DNA from: Brachypterus glaber
Taxonomy: Eukaryota > Arthropoda > Insecta > Coleoptera > Kateretidae
Direction: 5' to 3'
Length of the DNA: 64,000 nt
NCBI GenBank assembly: GCA_958510825.1
Contig: OY294051.1
Location: 4,030,001-4,094,000, forward strand
This document shows, one piece after another, positions 43,901 through 55,900 of this stretch. Each line of letters opens with the position of its first letter. The stretch's first letter is position 1. The notes beneath the pieces were generated by a model. The model did not search any database. It worked only from the letters and a program-made list of their open reading frames with translations, and had not been told where the DNA came from. A program made the position numbers and the translations under genes.

Positions 43901-46900
43901 TAAAAGACATGTCAATTTTCTAGTATTGGTACTAGGTCGTACCGATTTTGATATTTTTATTAATTTATTAAACAATTTCTGTGTATTGTGTATTACCCAG
44001 ATGTTCCGGCTTTATGTAAAAATTTGTTTAACATTATTAAAAAACCTTAAAATAGAAGTGAAATCGTTTTCATACTTCCTTAAATAGATAAATCAAAAAA
44101 GGTTAATAATTTAACGTATTTACGTTAGTCTTGGTTAAAAACTGAATTAAATTTTTATTGATGGTTAACCATCTAAAATATGAGATTTTTGAGTGATGTA
44201 CTTTACGGATAGGCAAAGAACTTTTACCTAAAGAAGTAATTTCAGACCAATGTTTATGAATGTGTCATCTTTTTGTTTGTTTATTTACTAACAGAAACGC
44301 GATCAGCTTTGTGGTGTAAAATGCAGATGTCGCTAGTCGACTTTCAGGCTACCTAGTAGCGATGTTGCGTAGTTTCCACCTTATCATGAATTCAAATCAT
44401 TATACTTAAATTAAAAATGTAAAAAACTTTATTGTGTATACTATAATTATGTTTAATAATATAGTATATTTAAATCTATTAAAATTAAACGACTAGTTCA
44501 TATAAAACTCATACAGAACTAAGGTTTATTAAAATTTACAATAAAATATCCAAAGTATATGTTTCCAATCGGCAACACTGTACCCCTGTCAGTCATTTTA
44601 CGACATTAGACTGTGAGTTTACACATTCTTTCTCTCTGTTTACGCGTACTAAGTGTAAACAATAGTCACTCCCCACCAGCCCCTCACCGTAGTTGGTTCA
44701 CGCTTCAAACAAAGCATACGGTAGATTTCATCATGCACCTTCTTGAGGTAAAAGTTCTTTGCGGATAGCCCATTTAAATTTTAAAAATATAATAAAAATA
44801 AAAACACTTAAAACAATAATATGAAATTGCTTTTATATCTCACTTTTGCAGTGAACGTTCGACACCCTAAAGTTGAGGACATTTCTGTTAATTCGGAAAT
44901 TAAGATTAAGATTTCACATAAAGAAGTACCTATTATGAAGCAGTGCGATGAAGTGTTAATAAAAAAATGTTAATAAAAAACCAAGTACCAAAAAATGCTA
45001 ATAAAAACCCAAACACCAAGAAATGTCAGTTATAACTAAACTTTGCTGCATAAAAATCTATTATTCTACCTTCAATATCATAACAGTAAGAAATGGATAC
45101 CGTAATTTGGGGTAAATGTGACCAGTTGAAGGTAAATCATAACAAAAAGCAAAATGGCATAGTACCGTTTCTGAAGTTATTGCCATTTTCAGTTAGAAAT
45201 TTCTATCTAGGGTCACTAGATCTAGGTCTTAAGTTAGCAAGACAAACTCAAGACCTAGATCTAGTTTGCCTAATCCTAACTAATCCTTTTTTTAATTAGT
45301 TCGTAGGAAAAAATTGAAATATAAGTTTTACGTCGAATATACTAAAAATTTCGACATTAATCGTTCTGAAGCATTATGTACTGGAACAGGTCCTCTCCAT
45401 ATTTTAATAAAATCGGGCCAGTAATAAGAAAACTCTAGAACGGGAATCGATCTATTTGAAAAAGATATGTATATTTAGTAAATAATATTAAATTAAGCTT
45501 TCCCAATGATTATATAGTTTTTTTTTTGTTATGAATCAACCTAAAATAATTTGAGCCTCAATTTTGATTCACCCCAATTTACGGTAATAATTCCAATTAC
45601 CATTTTCGAGATCCAGAGGTGGTGCATTAGCATTATTCTTTGTCAGTCTGGGGTCTGAAACCACGAAATAAATCTCCCTGCTTTCCCCATTCGGGATGGC
45701 TCCTTCGGGAACTTCCAGAGAGACTCCCCAATACTCATTCACCAACTTCGCCCCACCAGAATCTACATACGCCGAAGTAATGTCTCTCTTACTAGCTTTC
45801 GTGAAATCTTTCAAGTTTTTATGTACAGCATCCGTAGGTTTTTTCGTTTCGTTTGTAATTTGCATCTTTTTGACCTCTTCGCGAAGTTTTTGGAAGTCTT
45901 GGTACAACTTCTGATCATCTTCTGGGTTCTTATTTATGTCTTGACTAGGAGAATCCCGTTCGAGTTGTAGCTTTTTAACTTCTTCTCTTAACTTCAAAAA
46001 GTCATCGTAGATTTTTTGGTTGTCTTGTAAATTGCTTATATCTTGCCGTACTTGACTTAAACTTTGATATAGCTTATTATTATCTGGCAACCTAGAAATA
46101 TCTTTCCTGACTTCTCTAAAACTTTGATACATTCTCTCTCTTAAACTGTTATTCCTCTGCAATTTCGATTTAATAACATCATCCTTTACTTCCCGAAAGT
46201 CTTGATATAATTTGTTATCATTCAGTCTATTCATATCCTCCCTGACTTTCTTTAAATCTTGATACAAAGTTCTTTTATCTTGATATATACTTTGTTTGTC
46301 TTGATAGACTTTTTGTTTCTCACGCATCAAACTGACTCTTTCTTGGTACAAACTTCTATCTATCTTCTCTCTATCTTGATAAATAACCTTTTCTATTTGT
46401 ATAGGTTTTCCTTCGTGGTAGATAAGTTCCTTCTCTCTTTGCACGGAATCTCTGTCTTGGTAGATAAGTTGTTTCTCTCTTTGAACAGAGTTTCGGTCTT
46501 GGTAGATAAGTTGTTTCTCTCTTTGAACAGAGTTTCGGTCTTGGTAGATAAGTTGTTTCTCTCTTTGAACAGAGTTTCTGTCTTGGTAGATAAGTTGTTT
46601 CTCTCTTTGCACAGAGTTTCTGTCTTGATAGATAAGCTGTTTATCTCCTTTCGCTAAGCCTTGGGCGAGAAGGTCTTTCTCTCTTTGCAATGCCTCTTGA
46701 TATAACTTCTGTTTTTCTCTATATAAAGCCTCTCTATCTTGATATATCTCCTGTTTGGTACGGTATGGAGACTCACGATCTCGGTGTACACAATTTTCTC
46801 GGTGTACAGACTCTCTATCTTGGTATATTTGTTGTTTTTCTCTGTTTAGGCTTTCTCTGTCTTGGTATATCTTATTTAATATAGATTTTCGATTAGAGTA

Positions 46901-49900
46901 CATGTTTTCGCGGTCCTGATGATTTTGATCGCTGAACTGAACTGATTTAGGCTCATTGGTTCGATAATCCCTGCACGCTTGATTTTCGTTGATCGCATTT
47001 TGCTGTATTTGCTGTTTTTTGCTTAGTTTAGGCGATTTATCTTTTTCTTTATCTTTGTCCTTGTCTTTGTCTTTATTTTTTCGTCTAAATGACAATTTTC
47101 TTAGGAATTTTGGTGTACTGAATCCTTCTGATTTGGTATGCTTAAATGATTGAGCTTTGGTTAGTTTGGTTTTGGGTTTAGGTGAGTTAGTTTCGCTTAA
47201 TTGCTGTGCTATATTAGGCTGTGATCCGTAGAAAGCCGGTTGATCCCCTAGTTGACCCCTTTAAAATGAAAAATTTTTTGTTTAGAACCGAATACAGCGA
47301 AAAAATCTGGATAGATCCAGGTCTGTGTGAATTAGGGCCGAAATTAGGAACAAAAGCAGTAAAAAATTGAAAAATCGAAAATTTGAAGCTAAAAAAGCCT
47401 AAGGAACTGCAGGCTTGTTCTTCGTTAATTTACAAAACAATACGGCTCAAATTAGCTGTTGGGGTCCCAAGTTTTCTAGCCCTTTGACTTCTGCCCATTT
47501 TGACCTATTTGGATCAATAAAATATCTATTAAATATGGGAAAACTAAAGGATAACAAAAATTAAAAAATGGAACATTGCCTTAAAACATATTATTTTCTA
47601 CAACGAATTTATTATACAGGGTGATCAATAACTGGCATGCCAAAATTTAAGAGGTGATTCTGCATACAAAAATACTAAAAAAATTCCAATAAAGGTTGGT
47701 CCGCAAATGAGCCCTAGGAGAGGTACAGGTCCCTTCAGAATTGTAATAAAAATAAGGTTTTTGATTAATAATAATAATAAATAACTCTGGTACCCTTTAA
47801 GCTAGAGCGAAGAACTTTTGCACGTATACTAGTATTAATAAGGGCAATAAGTTTATGTTAATTTATTTTTTTGAATTTATCCAGAGGCATCCCTGGACGG
47901 AAAAATGTATTAGGCTTTTTTATGTGTACTTTTTTTGGATTTGTTGTAAAAAATATGGATTTCTTGAGTAAAAATACATAAAAAATGTCATATAGTGTAT
48001 TATGGAGCAACTGTTTAAAAAAATGCAGTTAAGAAGTAACACCAAAAACGTTACTTTTTAAAAGGCTATTACTCCTTTAATATTAAATTTAGGTGTTTTG
48101 GTGAAGAGTACTTTATGCTCAGTTTTAAATGAAGAATCACCCTGCAGCATCAAAATTTTATTAATACTGTTTTTTGTCCCCAATTCAATATGTCATCTTC
48201 GAAGGGCCGTAGCTCCCTAAGGGCTCATTTTCGGACCAACCTTTATGGAAACTTTTTTTCTTATTTTTGGATGTAGAATCACCTCTTAAATTTTGGCATG
48301 GCAGTTACTGATCACCCTGTATACAGAAATTATAAAGTTTGGATACATTAAAAAGTTGTAAAAAAAAAATACTTTTTTTGTCCTGTCAGAAAAAAATCAA
48401 GCTTCTTGAAACGATGAAATCGCTGACATTTAAAAGAGTTTGGCAGTACCATACTTTCGGATCACTCGATCGATTGCGAAATAAACGAAGCTTAAGTAAA
48501 TTATGACCCTTTTTACCATAAAAGTTTACTCACAATTGTGCGCCCCTGGAGTCAAAGAGCTAGACCAGCCACTTTACACGGAGCAATTTGTGCGCAAGTT
48601 TGATGCTATGCAAGTTTGTTGCAAGAATGATTCAGTCACTGCGATTGCCTTCAGGCAAGTTTGAGGCCATTTTCGTGCCATCAAATTATTTAGAACATGT
48701 TCTATTTTTCGGCGATTTTCACGCAAGTTTTATGGTTATTTTCGTGGTACCAACCTGGAAAAAAGTTACTAAATCGGTTTTATTTTACTAATATAGTAGC
48801 AACTTGACATGTTAATAATTATTATTAATAATAATAGGTCGGTCTGTCTAACTAAAAAACTTCCTTAAAAAAGCAAATGCTAGGTTATGTTTTTGTCAAC
48901 AAACGCAGAGACAAGTCAAAATTCTCTGGTTGGCAGCACTGTTTACCTTGCAATATATAGCACCAAACTTGCGTACAACTTGCTCCGTGAAAAGGCAAAT
49001 CAATGTCCAATTGTCATCATGCTATATCTGGCAGCAAACTTGCATAGCATCAAACTTGCGTACAAATTGCTCCGTGTAAAGTGGTCTTTAGCGCAAGAAT
49101 TCACTGCTAGTATTCCCAAATTTATTGTGACAAAACATAAACAAAAATTGAGGCTCTTTGGTTTTCGTAAACCTTAAGATTTAAAGAAGACCTAGATTTA
49201 AGATGATTTTTTACTGTATTCTAATTTTTTTTATTAGTTTTGATCGTTAATTATGTATAATGCAAAATTAAACTTGAAAGTTAAAACGGTTATAAATTAA
49301 AATGCAAAAGCCAAGCTATTTTATGCGACACAAATCCCAAAAATTAGTAAAATTGTTAATAAGAAAAATTAATTAGTTTGTTAAATAAGGAAAATTACAC
49401 CTTTTGTTCATTTTATCAAAGAAAAAATAATAAAGATAAACTGGTAGTGTTACATAACAGTTTGTAGTATAATACAAAATTATATATCATAAAAATGTCA
49501 TGCATACAAAGTTTAACATAACATCACTAGCACTGTTAGGTCAATTTCTAACTCACTGTATCTTACTATTAGAAAATAAACTAGATAGCTTTTTAGGCTC
49601 ATGCTATCAGTCCATGCCTTTAATATACAGTGCGGTCCAAAAGTCACCCCCCCCTTTTAACTTTTGAACGAGTTGAGATATCGACTTCAAATTTGGAACT
49701 CTTAAATAAGACTACTTAAACTATCTTTTAGCATATATTTGATATTTTCAGCTCTTAAAATGTGGGCATGTGGGGACATGGGCGGACATTTTTTTAAATA
49801 GAAAGGGGGGTCGTGTGATTCATCATTTTAAAGCTTATAAAATTCTCTATTTAAACTAAGATTTTTAAATTTTTTAAAAATGTTTTTTAAGGTTTTGATT

Positions 49901-52900
49901 TTTCAATTTTTTGTGCTAAAACATTCGATTTTTTAAGTTTTTTTTAATAAATTTTTATTTATGTCAACTAAAATTAGTTTAAAAGTATAATTAACATTTT
50001 TTTATGATGAAATTAGGCATTTTAAAAAAATTATTTTTTTTTAGAGGAATTTTGACATTAATACCCATTTTCAACCCCATTTTAAACCAAATTTTTTTTT
50101 TTTTTAATTTTAAAATATGGAGTTAAATGGAGAATTTTATAAGCTTTAAAATGATGTATTACACGACCCCCCTTTCCATTTAAAAAAATGTGCCCCCATG
50201 CCCCCCTGGCCAGATTTTAAGAGCTGAAAGTATTAAATATATGCTAAAAGATAGTTTAAGTTGTCTTATTTAAAAGTTCCAAATTTGAAGTCGATATCTC
50301 CACTGGTTCAAAAGTTAAGAGGGGGGGGGGGTGACTTTTGGACCGCTCTGTAGTAAAAAACTGAAAATATTATAAATTCAAACACAATATTAGAAAAAAT
50401 AACACTATATCAACTCTAACATACCAAGTACTAAAAGTCCAACATATAGAGTACCCTATATTTACAAAAATTGAGTTACAATTACATACAATAATGAAAA
50501 TAATAATCGAAACACATATATTGGAAAATGCAACCAGTGTACATACATATTTTTTTCATATTTTCTCTATAAGAAACATATCGATGCATTCAAGGCAAAA
50601 CTAATTAAGCGAACCTTCTAGACATGAGACAATATTATACCTATACGTTACAAGGTAAAATAATTTAAGTGGATTTCTAAAAAATAAGAAAATCTTATAG
50701 CTATACGATTCCATGCTTTAATTTTATACGTATTTAATATTACCAATTGAAGAAAAAATCCAACAATGTCGATCCCAACCATGAAAATGGAGAACTATTT
50801 TATATAAAAAAGATTAAAATTATTCGACTTTTCTAGTTTACATAGCTTGAAAAAAGCTTCGTGATAATATAACTTAAATATGTTGTACAACGTTATACCT
50901 ATGCAACAAGTCTTAATTTGTTCAAAATTTAAATTTGATTAAGACGCCATTTTTTAAATTAGTATTTTCCGAAAAGAATTTTTGGTTTTAAGGATAAAAC
51001 GCTTTCAAATGTAACTTGTTCGGACTAAATAGAATATAAAAAATCCAGAATAAAGCTTGGTTAAAAAGTATTAGAGGCAAAATTGTAGAAAGCATCGTTT
51101 TAACCTGCAACGACTCATGTTAGCATAATATGTTTTATAAGTTTAAATTTCTACACAATAAGATTTGAAACTGGTGAGATAAAAATAAAAATAATTCTAC
51201 AGTTTTGTACAAAAGTGCAATTCAGATTTTACATAAGACGCAATAATGACTTCTCTTAACGTAGAATAAATATAATTTTTCTTTAAGCGTACTAAAATGT
51301 TCATATTTTATAACTGAACACACTAGTTAAAAGTGATCTATTTTTTTACAGTAAAAAATGAGTTCATTGTTGTACGCCGTAAAAAAAAGTTAGTTAGCAA
51401 AACCACCACTGGCGGCAGCACTCTTTGACTTTGATGACAGCCATACTTCAAACTTGTTTGTTTGTTATGTAAACAGGTGATTGACTCGAGATTCTGTGCA
51501 AAAACCTTGTGTGAAATTGATTAAAAATGATTGAAGAAGAATATATGGTTTATACACCTACAAATCTCTCCGAAATTGCAAATGCTACATTAGACAAGTT
51601 ACCATCGAAATCGCGAAAAGTGTACGATTTAGCCTACGAAAAAAATTTAAAATGAGCTAAGAAGGTTTAAGTTTATTTCGAAAGGGTTTTATTGGCCTAT
51701 TTTAATAAAAAAACATACTTTATTACTGTATGTAATTAAATTCAAAAATTAATATTTAAAAAAATATATATAGGATGCTTGAAGAAAAAATACTATGTTT
51801 CACTTAGAGAAAATGTGTTTTTTTTACTCGTCTGTAGTTTCCGGACTCCACTTCGTGTCGTCCGTAAATTCTACAGACTAGTAAAAAAACTTCACTTTTC
51901 CTCTTAGTAAAACAATATACTATTGTAAAATACCTATAATTTATTTATCTTCTTTTTTGTATTGCACTTAGTCACTGCATTAAAATAAATAAATAATGAA
52001 TAAATAAAAATAATATAAATTCGATACATTTTTAGAAAATATTTGGGCAATATGATTGTTTCGCAAGGCTTACAAACGGATCCTTAGCCAGTTAAATTTT
52101 TTAACTTCTAAAACCTAAATTGATTTCTTTTGACTATGACATGAAACCTGTAAATATCGCTTACGTTTTGCCTTGAATCTCATTAACAAAAACCATGAAC
52201 ATTGAAACATTTCCTTCAAATAACCTTTTTTTTTTGACTTACCTCATGTTGTGGCCAACGGGTTTTCTGTACAACTCGAACGCGGAGCCTCGTTGTTCCC
52301 TGGAACCCTGCAGGTCCACGACTGGAGGTCTCGAATCTAGAATATCGCCTCCATGGTGGTCCAGAGAGTATGGATTTTCGTGAGGATGGACCATGTTGCC
52401 TGAAGATGGAAAATTAAATAAAATATCCGATGCAAAAAGATTTTCGATGTATGTATTCTGACTAAGAACATTTTTGAACAGATCAAGGTTAAAAAATACC
52501 AAAATAGTATTAAAATATCTAGAAAGAAAAGGCTGATATAGCAATTTAACTGCCAAACTTGCTATTTTTAATATTTAGTAAATATTTGTGGTATATAATT
52601 GCTTCGTTTGACATACAAAGAATCCTTGGTCATTTAAATTGTTCTTTTACTAAATCTAATAATTGATTTCAGTACATTTTTTCATGCTGAATACGAATCT
52701 TTTATTGTTATAATCACAATGGCGATTTCTCCCGTTAGATTAGACAGGGACTAAAGTTCTACCCAAAAAGGATAGAAGACATACATACACTCCCACTTCC
52801 ACCCAACCAAACAAATTCTGTATTTGTTCTTTGTTGAACAAATACAATATTTACTTGGCCGGGCGAAACATGTAACTATATTATTTTTATTAAAGAAATT

Positions 52901-55900
52901 ACTGACGCCATCTAAATTTTAGTAGAATTATCTTATTCTACAGATTCACATTAGCTATGTTCGTTCGTGCCGCTTAGTGCTACACTTTCCGGCCAACCAA
53001 ATAAATACTGTATTTGTTGTATGAAAAACGAATACAGTATTTATTTGGTTGGCTGGAAAGTGTAGGACAAATGAGATAGAGATAGGGTAGTTGTAGAGAG
53101 CTCCATTTAGAATTTTTATTTTATATTAAAAGTGTTTAGAAACCGAAATATTCTCTCTCGGATCTCGGATTTAGAAAAATCGATTTCAACATAAAAAAAA
53201 CTTTCAGTTACTTATTTTCGTGTCAGTTCTTTTACCCTACAGCAGAGAAAAGTCGCATTCTTACATTATTAAATAATGAATTTTTTACTTACTTATCGAT
53301 GTAATTTCACTTCTGCTAGCATAAGAAATACTGGGATGTCGTCTGGGCGAATCCTGGTAAGGTGGTGCCATGTCGTAGTGTCCTCCACCAGGATACCTCA
53401 CAGAAGAATCTGCCAGGTAGTTGTGTGGGGGAGTGTTATAGTAATAGTTGTGCTGCTGAGACATGTTCATGTTCTGGTTTCGGTGATCCTAAAATTAATA
53501 AAACAGTTTTAAAAACAAAATAATATAGAAAAGTTCTAAAGCTCGTTTCTACTGTGCAGAATAGTATATTCTGTAACTAGTTGGAATAGACAATATTCCG
53601 CGTGAGCGGAAAGTTTGTCATACGAGCCGGCAGGCGAGTATGACGGTCCCGCGAGCGCGGAATGACTATTCCATACGTGTTGTAGACTATAATTTTTCTT
53701 CTACTGCAAATATGAAACACTGTATGGCTTTAAACTGCGGACAAGGTTAAAAACAATGTTTTTTGTGACTCGACATTGTAAATGCAACAAAACACACATT
53801 TTTAAATAAAGCAATTAATGTTATTTAATAATTTTATCAAATCAGTACTTAAAAAAGATTTTTATTTAATTTTAGCACATATTTACAAATTATAATGCAA
53901 AAATTGAAGGTTATGTCAGATTATTGTGACAGATATCATGTTTAAATATTTAACAATAGATGGAGCAGTTTTAATTTTTTGAACTAAATTGATAAAAAAC
54001 TGGTCAAATATTAAGAAAAACTAATAAATGTAATTTTAACGCAAAACTTTAAATTGAATTAAATTATTCAATGTTTCATGGTAAAATATATATATTTTTG
54101 CTAATTTTGCTACAGTTTGCTTTACTTTTATAAACAAGAGATGGCACAACATGTGCTCATTCTAACACTTGATACGGAATATTCATACTGTATCTAGAGC
54201 TAGAATGGATTTATTCTGTGTTTGAAAAGTGTATGTATTTGCTTACATTCTAAAGCAGTCGTAGAAAAAATAATAGAAGGCTACCATCTACTGATTCGTG
54301 AATATCCTTTATCCTTCTTTAAATTTTATAATTTTTTATCTTATTTTTGGTCAATATAAAACTACAACTAGGTATATAAATAAAATAAAAACATACCACT
54401 GGGTTGCTGTGACTCTTCCCATGTTGGTAGACCGGAGTTTGTACTACACCTTCTCCAGGGTAACCCTGTTTGAACGGAGGCTTATAATTCTTAGGTTTTG
54501 GAGGAGGAACTGGTTTGTACCCCCCATTACCATTCTGAGGCATCGCCATAGAATTATCGTACCCATTATGGTGCATTTGAGGGTTCCTCAGTGGGCTTCC
54601 CTGATGGATACTCAGAGCAGACTCCCTCAAATCTTGATGGGAGGACCTGGTGTACTCCGGAGGAGCCATTTGGGATAAATTATTATTATTCCTACTGTAT
54701 TTTCCATAGTCTGTTTTTGTTTCCCTCACTGGTAAGTTTTGTTTACCGGGAGTTCGGGAAGAATATCGGTACATGTCTCTTTCCACGGAACCTCGTGGAG
54801 TGGAATCCATGGGGCTGCCTTCCTTTTCCATTTCGCGGGAGTTTCTAGGGCTGCTTTCCATGGTATGGTCGCCGGGTGGTAAACCATATTTGAGATCCAT
54901 TTTTGAACCATGCCTAAAAAAAAACAATAAAATTGATAAAGATCAATTACCTCCACGTAGTTTTAGTTAATTAACTTAAAGTATGCAACCAGGTATTTAT
55001 TTCACTGTATAACTGGTTGCCTAGCATACAACGTGACTGGACACAAGATTCATGCGGTCACGACGGAGAGATACGAAATAACTGTCAACTGTCCGGTTTG
55101 TGAGGCTAGTTTTTACTTCCAAAATGATGATGTGTGGGGCGTCCCAGAATACGAAGAACACATTCACATGGTAAGCGAACATTTTTATTATTTATTCTTT
55201 CCTTTCAAACTTGCTAAACTCACTTTGAAAGCGGTTACCTCATTGACAGAACTACTTATGGGCCCATAAGCAAATTTTTTTTTTCTTGGGTTGGTAACTG
55301 GACAAACCAACATCGCTTATCTGTTTTGGAACTAACTATAGTTAGTTAATGTAGTATACTACATTTATGCCAAGAACTATAAAAAATTAAATTTATTACA
55401 GTTTTGCCAATGGTTTTCACAAAAATCTAAATTTCCCCTAATGCATATTTTTGTCTTTCTTTTTGTAGTCTAAACCAAAAACGTCTATGATGAAACTAGT
55501 ATTTTAATGTACTATTATATCTCAGCTGTTCTTCATTAAAGTTAAAATTACAACATTTGTTTTCTTGACTGTGGTATTTGTTACCTGTGTGAGTTTTGTT
55601 GGTCCCATCTTTGACCAGCAGGACCATATTTGGAAGCACTATTTGGTAAGTTCGTAGCACCGGGCTCGATTTTGGACAGTGTTGTCTTAAGATCATCGTG
55701 TGCATTTGGTCCTATTCTCGGGTTGGATTGTTTATTGAACGAGTCATAACTCGACAGAGAATCCTAAAAGAGAAAAAGATTAATAAAAATAATAATTTAT
55801 GTGATTTGAATTTTTACGTTATACTAATTTTACAAAGAAATCAAAAAATCTATTTTTTTTTTCTTAAATCATATTTTTTTTTTCTGTATGGATTGTAATT

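Larger units (their letters stand above)
43290..49154. repeat. Block repeated after the assembly gap, first copy
   Basis: The whole block recurs at 58136-64000 at a constant offset of 14,846 bp. Every landmark that I compared (open frames, MITE borders, exon borders) has that same offset and identical sequence, so no indel separates the copies. The first copy is flanked by single-copy pyd intron on both sides; the second is bounded by the N gap and the window end. Confidence 0.97.

Noticed and set aside
46259..46657. Plus-strand 132-residue frame with VLVDKLFLSLNRVS repeats, looking like a membrane protein
   Set aside because: It is the antisense reading of the pyd YQDR repeat exon, which has matching splice sites, phase and a ZU5 domain on the other strand.
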